From Flavobacterium hungaricum (lineage in GTDB: Bacteria > Bacteroidota > Bacteroidia > Flavobacteriales > Flavobacteriaceae): 64,000 nt of DNA. Under the pieces are notes generated by a model. That model was not told the origin of the DNA. It did not search any database and saw only the letters and a list, made by a program, of their open reading frames with translations. The stretch lies in assembly GCF_015182285.1 (NCBI RefSeq), contig NZ_PRDM01000007.1:57507-121506 (forward strand), in the 5' to 3' direction. This document shows, one piece after another, positions 1 through 8,942 of the stretch. Position 1 is the first letter of the stretch, and every line of letters begins with the position of its first letter. Made by a program: the position numbers and the translations under genes.

Positions 1-1825
1 CCACCGCAGTAGTTACTTCGGCAATATTACGCACCTGTCCGGTAAGGTTAGACGCCATCTGGTTCACCGAATCGGTCAAATCTTTCCAAGTTCCACCAAC
101 ACCTTTTACTTTTGCCTGACCGCCTAATTTTCCTTCTGTACCCACCTCAAGTGCCACACGCGTTACCTCAGAAGAGAAGGAGTTCAGCTGATCTACCATC
201 GTATTAATGGTTTTTTTCAATTCGAGAATTTCTCCTTCGGCTACAGCGGTAATTTTTTTAGAAAGGTCGCCATTTGCTACGGCTGTTGTAACCTCGGCAA
301 TATTACGTACCTGTCCCGTAAGGTTAGACGCCATTTGGTTCACAGAATCGGTTAAATCTTTCCAAGTTCCGCCCACACCTTTCACTTTTGCCTGACCTCC
401 CAGTTTTCCTTCAGAACCAACTTCTCGCGCTACACGAGTTACCTCGGCACCAAACGAATTCAGCTGATCCACCATGGTATTGATCGTATTTTTTAACTCT
501 AGAATTTCTCCTTCGACACTTACGGTAATTTTTTTAGAAAGGTCGCCTTTTGCTACGGCTGTAGTTACCTCGGCAATATTACGAACCTGTCCGGTAAGGT
601 TAGACGCCATCTGGTTCACCGAATCGGTAAGATCTTTCCAAACCCCGCCGACACCGCGAACTCGCGCTTGACCTCCCAGTTTTCCTTCAGAACCTACTTC
701 TCGCGCCACACGTGTAACCTCAGAAGAAAAAGAGTTCAGCTGATCTACCATCGTGTTAATAGTATCTTTTAGTTCTAGAATTTCTCCTTTTACGTCAACA
801 GTAATTTTTTTAGAAAGATCGCCTCTTGCCACCGCCGTTGTTACATCGGCAATGTTACGCACCTGACCAGTTAAGTTAGACGCCATCTGGTTTACAGAAT
901 CGGTTAAATCTTTCCAGGTTCCGCCGACTCCTTTTACCTGTGCTTGTCCGCCCAGTTTTCCTTCTGTACCTACTTCACGTGCCACACGGGTTACCTCAGA
1001 AGAAAAAGAGTTCAGCTGATCCACCATTGTATTAATGGTATTTTTTAATTCCTGAATTTCTCCTTTTACGTCAACGGTAATTTTTTTAGATAAATCTCCT
1101 TTTGCCACCGCTGTTGTTACATCGGCAATATTACGTACCTGTCCGGTAAGGTTAGACGCCATTTTATTTACAGAATCCGTCAAATCTTTCCAAACACCAC
1201 CAACACCTCTTACTTTTGCCTGACCTCCCAATTTTCCTTCTGTACCTACCTCACGCGCCACACGGGTCACCTCCATAGAAAACAAATTCAGCTGTTTTAC
1301 CATTCCGTTTACCTCTTTGGCAATTCTAAGGAATTCTCCCTGCAATGGATTTCCTTCAATAGACAAGGGCATTTCCTGAGATAAATTTCCTTTGGCAACA
1401 GAAGTAATTACGTGTGCAATTTCGATAGTAGGGTGAACAAGATCCGAAATCAGAGTGTTTACCGAGTCAATACACGAACTCCATGAGCCGCGTGCTCCGT
1501 CCAAAACCACTCGATTGGTTAGTTTTCCCTGCTTACCAATGCTTTTACCTACTTTCTGAAATTCAAAAACCATCCTTTCATTCAAGTCAATAATTTCATT
1601 TAAAGTATCGCAGATCGATCTTTTTACTCCGTTCTGATCTGTTGGAAAACGCTGCGAAAAATTACCATTTTTGACTTTCATCAAAATCTTTAAAAACTCA
1701 GCATCACTAAGAATAGGGGCTTCGTTTGGATTTTTTTTACTACTAGCTTTCGTGTCCGTAACAACAGGCATTGCAATGACTGCCTTGTTTTTCGACGGTT
1801 TGTCGATGTGATTTGACTTTTTCAT
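1..1825 (-). CDS. HAMP-repeat sensor kinase, N-terminal part (cut by left edge)
   Basis: The minus-strand reading frame is open from ATG at 1825 to the first base of the window, so the C-terminus is missing. After a polar N-terminus of roughly 50 residues the protein is a series of HAMP-type modules. At least five are near-identical 92-residue units (276 bp; for example the GGTAAGGTTAGACGCCAT block recurs at this interval), each with motifs such as EVTRVAREVG, GVGGTWKDLTDSVN, NIADVTTAVAKGDLSKKI and ELKNTINTMVDQLN. No signal peptide or membrane segment is visible, so it is probably cytoplasmic. Proteins of this type usually continue into GAF, histidine kinase and receiver domains (Nik1-like hybrid kinases); that part is not visible here. 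The next gene upstream is a lone response regulator, 67 bp away, so a shared signalling unit is likely. Confidence 0.9.
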   Translation of the reverse strand, partial: MKKSNHIDKPSKNKAVIAMPVVTDTKASSKKNPNEAPILSDAEFLKILMKVKNGNFSQRFPTDQNGVKRSICDTLNEIIDLNERMVFEFQKVGKSIGKQGKLTNRVVLDGARGSWSSCIDSVNTLISDLVHPTIEIAHVITSVAKGNLSQEMPLSIEGNPLQGEFLRIAKEVNGMVKQLNLFSMEVTRVAREVGTEGKLGGQAKVRGVGGVWKDLTDSVNKMASNLTGQVRNIADVTTAVAKGDLSKKITVDVKGEIQELKNTINTMVDQLNSFSSEVTRVAREVGTEGKLGGQAQVKGVGGTWKDLTDSVNQMASNLTGQVRNIADVTTAVARGDLSKKITVDVKGEILELKDTINTMVDQLNSFSSEVTRVAREVGSEGKLGGQARVRGVGGVWKDLTDSVNQMASNLTGQVRNIAEVTTAVAKGDLSKKITVSVEGEILELKNTINTMVDQLNSFGAEVTRVAREVGSEGKLGGQAKVKGVGGTWKDLTDSVNQMASNLTGQVRNIAEVTTAVANGDLSKKITAVAEGEILELKKTINTMVDQLNSFSSEVTRVALEVGTEGKLGGQAKVKGVGGTWKDLTDSVNQMASNLTGQVRNIAEVTTAV

Positions 1826-1892
1826 TTTGCTGCAGATTGGTTTAGGATTATGTTTTTAGGTTTGGGGAATTTATAGAGTTCTTGAAAACAAA

Positions 1893-2324
1893 TCAAGTGT
1901 TTTCATTTAATAAAATTTTACGCAGATGAAACTGCACAAAAGCATCCATAGAATCAGATCTTTTGGTATTGTCGTTATAATTTAGCGGTTTTATAATATA
2001 ACCAGAAATACCCAGTTCTTCGGCCGTGGCTCTATCACTGCTTTCAGATGAAGTAGTCATGATAAATACCTTAAAATCTTTTAAATCGGGATCATTTCTT
2101 AGTATTTTCAAAAATTCAATTCCGTTCATTCTCGGCATATTTATGTCCAAAAAAATAACATCGGGTCTTAGAGGATTTTCGCCTTCTCTAAGCAGTTTCA
2201 AAGCTTCAATTCCGTTATAGGCCGTATGCAGCAGATATTGAATCTCCAGTTTTTTTAAAGAACGCTGTACGGATATGGTATCCAGTTCATCATCTTCAAC
2301 TAATAAAATATTTGCTTGTCTCAT
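1893..2324 (-). CDS. single-domain response regulator (CheY/Rcp1-like)
   Basis: A 143-residue protein that is just a receiver domain. It has the acidic pair in VEDDELD near residue 10, the phospho-acceptor Asp in DVIFLDINMP near residue 55, a conserved Thr/Ser in IMTTSSES and the Lys in IIKPLNY. There is no DNA-binding output domain, so it likely passes phosphate on or works by protein contact. Its ATG overlaps the stop codon of the upstream CHASE3 kinase gene (ATGA overlap), which indicates translational coupling and makes that kinase its likely partner. The extended loop sequence resembles the Rcp1 regulators that serve phytochrome-like kinases. Confidence 0.92.
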   Translation of the reverse strand: MRQANILLVEDDELDTISVQRSLKKLEIQYLLHTAYNGIEALKLLREGENPLRPDVIFLDINMPRMNGIEFLKILRNDPDLKDFKVFIMTTSSESSDRATAEELGISGYIIKPLNYNDNTKRSDSMDAFVQFHLRKILLNENT

Positions 2325-3772
2325 ATTTCTTTATTATTTCTCCAGGTAAAAGTAAACTCGGTTCCTTCTCCTGGTTTTGATTGTACATGTATGGTTTCTC
2401 CTTGATCATCAATGATTTTTTTGACAATTGCCAGACCTATTCCGGTACTTTCTACTTCATTTTTTTCTCGGAGTGTCTGGAAAATTTCAAAAATTTTATG
2501 ATGGTATTCTTTGTCTATGCCTAAGCCATTATCTTTTATCGAAAATTCGTAGACATTTAGAAACTTTTCGCATTTAATTTGAATACTGGCATTTTCAGTT
2601 TTCGCATATTTTACCGCATTGCTTATTAGATTGGAGAAAACCTGCTCAAGTTTTATACGTTCTGTAAAAATCTGAGGCAGGTCAGTGAGTTCTAATTTAA
2701 ATTTTCTCGGAACAATCGACTGAGTAATTTCGAGAACAAGCGTATTGGTATCTACAAGTTCTGAGGGAGTTTTGCGGCTGATGCGGGCGTAATCCAGAAG
2801 ACCATTGATCAAGGCTTCCATACGCTGTGTCCTTTTCGGAATGATACTGAGATAATTTTTTAAAGCCGGAGAAAGTTCGTCTGATAAATCTTCTTCGATC
2901 CAGGTAATCACATTATAAATACCTCGAAGCGGTGCTTTTAAATCATGAGAAACTACGTATGCAAATTTTTTAAGCTCTTCATTTTTATTTTCAAGCTCGA
3001 GAATGTTTTTTTCGAGTCTGCGCGACATAACATTGAGAGAGAATGCAAGAGCGCTTAATTCGTCATTTTTATGATCTTCTACAATGGTAAATCGGCCTTT
3101 AGAAATGGTGTCTGCCACACGGACCATTGAGTTAATTCGGTTTGTGATAGTAAATACAATATAAGCCGTGCTGCAGATTCCGACAAAAATCGTTAAAGAA
3201 AGAAATATTAAAGAATACGTTCTTGTTCGGGTCAGAGAATCCAGAAGCATTTCGCTGTGATGGCGGCGTGTTTTGTATTCTATCTTGTCAAATCTTTTAA
3301 ACTTTTGAGTTATCGAATCGTTGATGTTTTTACCAACATGTTTTTTAAGTTTATTTTCTAAAAGATTCTGATAATTCTCGGGACTTTCTTTTCGTGCTTT
3401 AATTAATTCTGTCGTATAATTCAGCCAGCTGGTGTGCAGCAATCCTATAGAATCTAGTATGGCGCGTTGTGTCACCTCATTTTCCGTAAGAAGATGCTGT
3501 TCTTTCAAAAACTGAGGAACTTTTTTGATACCATTGTGATAAACTTCCAAAAAAGTAGTGTCATTAGTTAACAGATAACCGCGAACGGCGCTCTGCATTT
3601 CAAGAATTGCCCGGTGTGTTTTGTTGGAGTTTCGTATAACAGCTTCGGATTTTGAAAGATATTGAGAATTATGCTGCACCTTAAGCGACAATCGGTAATT
3701 GGTGTACGAATCTGCCACAGAAAGCAGAATGATAAATATAAATGCGACGATTATTTGAGTAGATAACTTCAT
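2321..3772 (-). CDS. CHASE3-HAMP sensor histidine kinase
   Basis: A 483-residue membrane kinase. Residues 1-25 form a signal anchor and about 30-170 a CHASE3-like helical sensor (RNSNKTHRAILEMQSAVRGY is typical). A second membrane helix follows at about 185-210, then a HAMP domain to about 260. The HisKA dimerisation helix has the phospho-acceptor His276 in VVSHDLKAPLRG, and the HATPase domain has an N box (NLISNAVKYA), a G1 box (DNGLGI) and a G2 box (STGIGLAIV). All catalytic motifs look intact. The gene is followed with a 4-bp overlap by a lone receiver gene, and another lone receiver lies 103 bp upstream. The extracytoplasmic ligand is unknown. Confidence 0.93.
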   Translation of the reverse strand: MKLSTQIIVAFIFIILLSVADSYTNYRLSLKVQHNSQYLSKSEAVIRNSNKTHRAILEMQSAVRGYLLTNDTTFLEVYHNGIKKVPQFLKEQHLLTENEVTQRAILDSIGLLHTSWLNYTTELIKARKESPENYQNLLENKLKKHVGKNINDSITQKFKRFDKIEYKTRRHHSEMLLDSLTRTRTYSLIFLSLTIFVGICSTAYIVFTITNRINSMVRVADTISKGRFTIVEDHKNDELSALAFSLNVMSRRLEKNILELENKNEELKKFAYVVSHDLKAPLRGIYNVITWIEEDLSDELSPALKNYLSIIPKRTQRMEALINGLLDYARISRKTPSELVDTNTLVLEITQSIVPRKFKLELTDLPQIFTERIKLEQVFSNLISNAVKYAKTENASIQIKCEKFLNVYEFSIKDNGLGIDKEYHHKIFEIFQTLREKNEVESTGIGLAIVKKIIDDQGETIHVQSKPGEGTEFTFTWRNNKEI

Positions 3773-3875
3773 TGTCCAGACTAAGATTATTATATAACTT
3801 TATAATACAAACAGCAGGACAGTAACTGTCTGAAGAAACAGAATTGGAAATAAGGTTTTAATACGTCTGGATTCA

Positions 3876-4253
3876 TTATGCAATGTAATGCGTTAAAATT
3901 TTCTTTAATTCATCAAAGTTGTTGGGTTTTGAAATGTAACCGCTGGCACCATAATTTTGAGCTTTAGTTTTGATTTCTTCAAATTGTGAAGTCGAAAAAA
4001 TGATAACGGGTATATTTTTAACGAACTCCTGCTTTTTAATTTCCACCAAAAATTCAAATCCGGACATAAGCGGCATGTTCAGATCTAAAAAGATTACATC
4101 GGGAATTAGTTCTTTACTAATTAATTTTTCCAGAGCTTCAAGAGGATTTTGTATTCCTGTGTATACTGCGCTGGATATTTCGTGTACTGCGTCCATAAAG
4201 AATTCGCAGTCATCCATATCGTCATCAATCTGCAGTATATTTTTGTATATCAT
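3876..4253 (-). CDS. single-domain response regulator
   Basis: A 125-residue receiver domain with IDDDMDD (acidic pocket), DVIFLDLNMP (phospho-acceptor Asp), IFSTSQ and YISKPNN (conserved Lys). It has no output domain. It lies just upstream of the CHASE3 kinase on the same strand and is related to, but clearly different from, the regulator at 1893-2324. The kinase may therefore be flanked by two alternative phospho-acceptors, as in branched phosphorelays. The partner assignment is inference from position only. Confidence 0.9.
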   Translation of the reverse strand: MIYKNILQIDDDMDDCEFFMDAVHEISSAVYTGIQNPLEALEKLISKELIPDVIFLDLNMPLMSGFEFLVEIKKQEFVKNIPVIIFSTSQFEEIKTKAQNYGASGYISKPNNFDELKKILTHYIA

Positions 4254-4658
4254 TTGCTTTTAAATTTAAATAGTTCCGTTAAGTTTTGAAAAAACGGCTT
4301 ACAGTGCTGCTCTTTACAGTAACAGACACACAAATTTTTTAAGATTTAAAATCTGCAAGTGCTATAACAAAAAAGGTAACTTTTAAGTTTTAGTTTTATA
4401 TTAAATACTGGCAAATAGACTTAGAGAATCTTCTCAAGCATGTTTTTTGGATGGTGAAATGTAATTCATAAAAAATAAAGACTTTTATATAATTGTAAAA
4501 CGCTTTTATATAATTTACATGTCTGGTAAAATTTAAAGCTAAACGTTGCTAAATTGAAGTTTTAATTTTGAAGGCCGATTTCGATTTTCTGTACCAGAGT
4601 TTCTTTTTTTCTTCGATATTTCTTATTTTTAGAAAACTAAATACTAAAATAAATATCT
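4254..4658. other. divergent intergenic region with a 21-bp-spaced direct repeat
   Basis: These 405 bp separate a minus-strand regulator from a plus-strand channel gene, so promoters for both should lie here. No convincing TAnnTTTG box with a paired TTG was found. The only clear structure is a 13-bp direct repeat CTTTTATATAATT at 4482-4494 and 4503-4515, two helical turns apart, which could be a tandem protein-binding site. No coding potential was seen. Confidence 0.4.
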
Positions 4659-6428
4659 ATGATTTTAGTTGCTAAGCGATTATGGTCTTTTCTCTTCCTA
4701 CTAACATTGTTGTTACAATCAGACTCAATAACGGCACAGCTTTTAGGTTCGTCAAAAACGACAGCAGAAGAACCCGCCAAAACTCCAGATGATTCTCTTG
4801 GAAGAAGAACGCCTCAAGGAACGGTCAACGGATTTATTAAAGCGATTGGGGATCAAAATTATCTGCGTGCCAGTCAATATTTTGTTTTAAGTAAGCGCTC
4901 GTACCGCAAAACAGCAGAAAGAATACGAATCGCCAAGACTTTTCAGCAGCTGCTGGATCAGGGCGGTAATTTTTCTCCGTCTTCGATTATCAGCAATAAA
5001 GAACTGGGACGTATTGATGATGATCTTTCTACAGGAATCGATTTGGTTGGAAGCATTTCTACCGACAAAACGGCTATACCGCTTTATCTCGAAAACCAGT
5101 CAGATGACAGCCAGCCTGCCGTATGGCTTTTTTCTGCAGAAACTATAGAAGCGATTATGTCGGCTGATATTAAAGGTGAAAAAACTTTTTTAGATCGGGT
5201 GCTGCCCAATGTTTTGATAGAAAAAAAACTGGGTAATGTACCTATAGGACATTGGGCAGTAGTAGTTATCATGACTGTTGTTTCTTATTTACTCTCCCGA
5301 CTGCTTATTTTTATGTTTGTTTTTGTAATCCAGAAATTATGGAGAAAAGCAGCGAGTGAAAAAGGTACGGCGATAATAGAAGCTTTTACACTTCCTGTGC
5401 AAATGTATCTTACGGTGATTTTGTTTGTGGCTTTTACACAGCGTATGGGGATTTCTATAGTAGTGCGCCAGCGTTTTAGCATTATTATCATCACAATCGG
5501 AATTCTGGCTTTTCTGATACTGCTTTGGAGAATGACCGATTTTGTGACCATGTATACCCGAAGCAGAATGAATAGGCGAGGACGGATTTCTGCTATCTCT
5601 GCCATTTTGTTTTTAAGCCGTGCGACCAAAGTGGCGATTGTTTTTATAGGGATCATTGCTTTGCTCGGAATTATCGGAGTGGATGTTACTGCGGGACTTG
5701 CGGCACTCGGAATTGGAGGTATCGCCCTGGCATTGGGAGCACAGAAAACAATAGAAAACTTTGTTGGAAGTGTCAGCCTTATAGCCGATCAGCCTTTGAG
5801 AGTAGGAGATTATTGCCGTGTTGATGATATAAAAGGTACTGTAGAATCTATAGGAATGCGTTCTACTACTATCAGAACGTCTGCCCGAACAATAGTTACG
5901 ATTCCTAACGGACAGTTGTCAGCCAGTAAAATAGAAAATTTTGCCCATCGCGACCGTTTCTTATTCAACCCGATATTTAATTTCAGAATGGAAACAACGC
6001 CCGATCAAATGCGTTATCTGCTTGTAGAACTGCGGTCTTTATTGTATGCGCATCCTGCGGTACTCAACTCACCGCCGATAGTTCGTTTTACAGGTATTAC
6101 TGCTGATGCTTTTAAGGTTGAAATTACCGCTTATATTGAAGCCGTAAATGCTGATATCTCTCAAGAAGTACAAGAAGACATCCTATTACGGATGATTGAT
6201 ATTATAGAAAAAAGCGGTACTGCATTGGCGTATCCGTCACAAACGCTTCACGTATCTCGCGACACACCATTCTCTGCTGAAAAAGCAGAGGCAGTTGCTG
6301 AGACGGTTAAAAAATGGAAAGAAAATAACGAATTACAACTCCCTAAATTTGATCCTAAGCGGGTCGAAGAATTAAAAGGAACCCTAAAATATCCAGACGA
6401 CGGAAGTTTTAAACCAGAAGAATTGTAA
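4659..6428 (+). CDS. MscS-family mechanosensitive ion channel
   Basis: A 589-residue protein with an N-terminal signal peptide ending near SITAQ, then an extracytoplasmic domain of about 150 residues, several membrane helices from about residue 180 to 360 and a cytoplasmic C-terminal vestibule. The pore-lining helix is glycine/alanine rich (GLAALGIGGIALALGAQKT). It is followed by the diagnostic MscS beta-domain motifs FVGSVSLIADQPLRVGDYCR, GTVESIGMRSTTIRT and VTIPNGQLS. Such channels release solutes on hypo-osmotic shock. Compared with minimal MscS (about 290 residues) it has a long added sensor domain and two to three extra helices, as in the larger MscS-like subfamilies. It ends in a strong hairpin terminator. 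Confidence 0.93.
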   Translation: MILVAKRLWSFLFLLTLLLQSDSITAQLLGSSKTTAEEPAKTPDDSLGRRTPQGTVNGFIKAIGDQNYLRASQYFVLSKRSYRKTAERIRIAKTFQQLLDQGGNFSPSSIISNKELGRIDDDLSTGIDLVGSISTDKTAIPLYLENQSDDSQPAVWLFSAETIEAIMSADIKGEKTFLDRVLPNVLIEKKLGNVPIGHWAVVVIMTVVSYLLSRLLIFMFVFVIQKLWRKAASEKGTAIIEAFTLPVQMYLTVILFVAFTQRMGISIVVRQRFSIIIITIGILAFLILLWRMTDFVTMYTRSRMNRRGRISAISAILFLSRATKVAIVFIGIIALLGIIGVDVTAGLAALGIGGIALALGAQKTIENFVGSVSLIADQPLRVGDYCRVDDIKGTVESIGMRSTTIRTSARTIVTIPNGQLSASKIENFAHRDRFLFNPIFNFRMETTPDQMRYLLVELRSLLYAHPAVLNSPPIVRFTGITADAFKVEITAYIEAVNADISQEVQEDILLRMIDIIEKSGTALAYPSQTLHVSRDTPFSAEKAEAVAETVKKWKENNELQLPKFDPKRVEELKGTLKYPDDGSFKPEEL

Positions 6429-6447
6429 AAGAGGAGTCTATAAAAAC

Positions 6448-6481
6448 AAAAAAAACTGATGAGGTAATCATCAGTTTTTTT
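6448..6481. terminator. bidirectional rho-independent terminator
   Basis: A 12-bp stem, AAAAACTGATGA (6451-6462) paired with TCATCAGTTTTT (6468-6479), has a 5-base loop. It is flanked by A and T runs and lies between the convergent channel gene (ends 6428) and the small acidic protein gene (ends 6488). It can serve both strands. Confidence 0.9.
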
Positions 6482-6487
6482 GTTTTG

Positions 6488-6778
6488 TTAATCTACTTTA
6501 TAACCGTCTTCAGAGAAAGTATCTACTTCGCGGTCATTTTCGTCATAATCTTCGGTTAGGTCATCATCAATATCGTTTGGGTCAAGATCTTCTTCCTCTT
6601 CCCAATCATTTTCATCATATTCCGAATTCAGGTAATCACTCATATAGAGATCTTCAAGATCACTAAGTTTAAGAGAAAAATAGTTTTTTACAGGCGCTGC
6701 ATCTGTAATGTTGTTTGGTAGAAAATTACGATCACCTTTAAGCGGCTGTCCAGAATAGTGTGAATTTTTTGATAACAT
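6488..6778 (-). CDS. small highly acidic protein of unknown function
   Basis: A 96-residue protein not recognised as a known family. The N-terminal half is ordinary (PVKNYFSLKLSDLEDLYMSD). From about residue 55 to 85 it is dominated by Asp and Glu (NDWEEEEDLDPNDIDDDLTE), giving a very negative tail that is probably disordered. No signal peptide or membrane segment is present. Acidic tails of this kind occur in DNA mimics, ribosome-associated factors and chaperone-like proteins, but nothing here selects among them. The gene stands alone, with a terminator at its 3' end. Confidence 0.7.
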   Translation of the reverse strand: MLSKNSHYSGQPLKGDRNFLPNNITDAAPVKNYFSLKLSDLEDLYMSDYLNSEYDENDWEEEEDLDPNDIDDDLTEDYDENDREVDTFSEDGYKVD

Positions 6779-6934
6779 ATATTTTTTTTTGAATTATTAG
6801 TAAAGTTTAAGTCATATAAAAGTAAATTTTTAGAAGAAAGAATATCTTACATAATTTTTATTATATGTTATTGAATTTTCATCTGAATTGAAATTTTTAA
6901 CATTGGCAGACAGTGTTTTACGGCTTTATATAAT

Positions 6935-6942
6935 TATATTTG
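6935..6942 (+). promoter_or_regulatory. candidate -7 promoter box TATATTTG
   Basis: This matches the Bacteroidota TAnnTTTG -7 element and lies 38 bp upstream of the preferred ATG at 6981. A well-spaced TTG -33 element is not obvious. The match also argues against the longer TTG start at 6888, which would place the promoter inside the gene. Confidence 0.5.
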
Positions 6943-6980
6943 GATATAAAATTAATCGTCCAACTTACAAATCTTTTGCA

Positions 6981-7226
6981 ATGGAAAAAATTATACAATT
7001 AAAAGTGAGAAAAGATTTGGATCCGCACCAACAGCTCACTATAATCAAACTAAAAGGGAGCCTGATTTCAAAAGGCTACACAGAGATCATTCATATTCTT
7101 GATCAGGACGATGAATTTCATATCAATACTTTTGAGACTGATGCAGGGCAGCGAAATGAAGTACAGCAGTATATAACTGCTTTTATAAATGCCGAGAATC
7201 TTCTCGATACAATTTCCCTCAAATAG
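6981..7226 (+). CDS. small cytoplasmic protein of unknown function
   Basis: An 81-residue protein beginning MEKIIQLKVRKDLD. The frame is open upstream to a TTG at 6888, but the ATG at 6981 is preferred because a -7 box falls between the two and the upstream residues look like translated AT-rich leader. The sequence is soluble, mixed alpha/beta in appearance (QLTIIKLKGSLISKGYTEII, then DEFHINTF), with no recognised motif. It is monocistronic, with a promoter and a terminator of its own. No function can be assigned. Confidence 0.7.
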   Translation: MEKIIQLKVRKDLDPHQQLTIIKLKGSLISKGYTEIIHILDQDDEFHINTFETDAGQRNEVQQYITAFINAENLLDTISLK

Positions 7227-7239
7227 AAAATCTAAGATC

Positions 7240-7280
7240 TAAAAAAAACTGTTGAAGCCTTCAACGGTTTTTTTTTTGTT
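7240..7280 (+). terminator. rho-independent terminator
   Basis: An A-rich left arm ending AACTGTTGA pairs with TCAACGGTT (one G-U pair) around a short loop and is followed by a long T run. It closes the small gene that ends at 7226 and separates it from the copper-type locus downstream. Confidence 0.88.
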
Positions 7281-7364
7281 TTTTAAATTTGAAATTTAAT
7301 TTTTTAGTTTTATCAAAATAAAAATAAAAAATCCGTTACTTTGTAGCGCAAATTTAACAAGCAG

Positions 7365-7742
7365 TTGAAAAGGTTATTCATCATAGTACTTTCCGTTTTA
7401 ATCTTATCGCCATCTTTTGGCAGCTTGTTTGTTTATGCTTCATTCAAAATCAACCAAAAAGAAATTGCCCAAACGATTTGTGTACAGCGTAAATCTGTTT
7501 TCAATACTTGTAACGGTCGATGTGAACTTCAAAAAAGCATTAAAAAATATGCTGATAACGAAAGAAAAATGCAGGACAGCCTAAAAGATAAATTAGAAGT
7601 GGTCTACATTCAAAACAATACAGAAGTAAACTTTACTGCCATTCCTGTAATCGAATCAAAAGAGAAATCTTCTATTTTATTCGATAAAAAACCTATTGGG
7701 GCGTCTAATCTTACTTTTCATCCGCCGCTCTATTTCGTATAG
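7365..7742 (+). CDS. small membrane-anchored tri-cysteine protein (paralog of 10929-11294)
   Basis: A 125-residue protein with one N-terminal hydrophobic helix (about residues 4-25) and a soluble remainder that should face the periplasm. It has Cys39, Cys49 and Cys53 in the pattern CV-x8-C-x-G-x-C-x-L-x-K, preceded by FKINQK (27-32), and ends in a PP motif. The protein encoded at 10929 has all of these at exactly the same residue numbers. That alignment supports the TTG start used here (MKRLF opposite MRKVF), and a TTACTTTG -7-like box lies about 25 bp upstream. Three conserved cysteines beside a putative copper receptor suggest a metal-binding or thiol role, but this is inference; no characterised family is recognised. 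Confidence 0.75.
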   Translation: MKRLFIIVLSVLILSPSFGSLFVYASFKINQKEIAQTICVQRKSVFNTCNGRCELQKSIKKYADNERKMQDSLKDKLEVVYIQNNTEVNFTAIPVIESKEKSSILFDKKPIGASNLTFHPPLYFV

Positions 7743-8014
7743 ATCAAATTTCAGTTCAAAAATTTAAATTCCATTTTTTTAAATTGGCAGCCTTGCTGGC
7801 TCTATCTCTCGGATCCAAATTCCAATTGGAAGAATTTGTGGTATTCTGGCATTTAAAGCTTTTTTAAACAGTGCTTGGACCCATTCTTTAAACTGATTTT
7901 CTGATCTTTTTTCTTTTCCCATATTCTTGGTTAATTCATGGTATTTTCTTGTTTTGGTTTTAAATCAAATTAAGAAACCGCCTCATTCAAACCGTTTTTA
8001 ACTATTCCTTTTAA

Positions 8015-8938
8015 ATGAGATTTTTTAATTTTTTAGCAGCAGCTTTCGCTTTTGCAGCCGTTTCCTGCACACTTGACAAAACCGATTACGAAGCCGAAAT
8101 TGGCTTAGAAGTACCTGAATCCTATGAGTTTAAAGAAGCTGTTTCTTTAAATACGGGAAACTTTAAAATAAGCATAGATGCCTTAAACGGAACTTTTTAT
8201 AAAGGCTATAATGAACTTCATCTCAGAATTCTCAATACACAAACCAATCAAAACATTACGGATTCGGAGGTTACTTTTTTACCTGTTATGACCAATTCTG
8301 ATGAAAGTAAAACTTCTTGTCCGCACCAATATGCCATGAAGTTTGATGCTGCAGGCAAATACTTTTCGGGCTATTCTGTTTTTACGAGCGAAAGTGTGGC
8401 TGGGTCGAGCTGGAAACTGTATCTAAGTTTTACCGCTGATAACCAAAAATATGAAATCACCAAAGACATTTCTGTAGCAAAGCAGGACAATAAAAATCTA
8501 AACATGACTGCATTTACAGGAAAAGACGGTGAGCAATATTATATCGCACTCGTGGCACCGCAAAAACCAAAAGTGGCCGAAAATGCTTTGACTGCCGGAA
8601 TTTATAAATACAATAAACCGACTACGACAGCAGGAACCTTTCCAGATCCGTCACAGTTTTCATATTCAGAAGTAACGGGTTATACCTTAAAACTCGATCC
8701 GAGAATGCCAGAACCTTCTATGGGAAACCATTCTTCGCCTAATAATAAAGATTTGACACAGCAAAACGACGGTTTATACCACGGTGTAGTCAATTATACC
8801 ATGACCGGAAACTGGACGCTGAATATGATATTGACGAACCAAAACGGTTTGATCGTAAAAGGAACAGTGGTTCCGACAGATTTTACGCCTGGAATTGAAG
8901 GGGTAAAAAGTGAACTTTATATTGATACTTTATTTTAA
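8015..8938 (+). CDS. lipoprotein with YtkA-like, Met/His-containing domains
   Basis: A 307-residue predicted lipoprotein: the signal sequence ends in a lipobox AAVSC with Cys18. The C-terminal half contains DPRMPEPSMGNHSSPNN followed by GLYHGVVNYTMTGNWTLNM. This is the recognisable pattern of YtkA/FixH-like beta domains, in which Met and His residues are suited to Cu(I) binding. An earlier segment (PVMTNSDESKTSCPHQ, then KYFSGYSVFTS) looks like a divergent first copy, so the protein may hold two such domains. Its stop is 4 bp before the start of the TonB-dependent receptor, so the two are surely co-transcribed. A role in handing copper to or from the receptor at the outer membrane is inferred from context. 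Confidence 0.8.
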   Translation: MRFFNFLAAAFAFAAVSCTLDKTDYEAEIGLEVPESYEFKEAVSLNTGNFKISIDALNGTFYKGYNELHLRILNTQTNQNITDSEVTFLPVMTNSDESKTSCPHQYAMKFDAAGKYFSGYSVFTSESVAGSSWKLYLSFTADNQKYEITKDISVAKQDNKNLNMTAFTGKDGEQYYIALVAPQKPKVAENALTAGIYKYNKPTTTAGTFPDPSQFSYSEVTGYTLKLDPRMPEPSMGNHSSPNNKDLTQQNDGLYHGVVNYTMTGNWTLNMILTNQNGLIVKGTVVPTDFTPGIEGVKSELYIDTLF

Positions 8939-8942
8939 TCGC

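Noticed and set aside
207..671. Two repeated plus-strand open frames of about 62 codons with near-identical products.
   Set aside because: They are antisense shadows of the HAMP repeats and repeat only because the minus-strand gene repeats.
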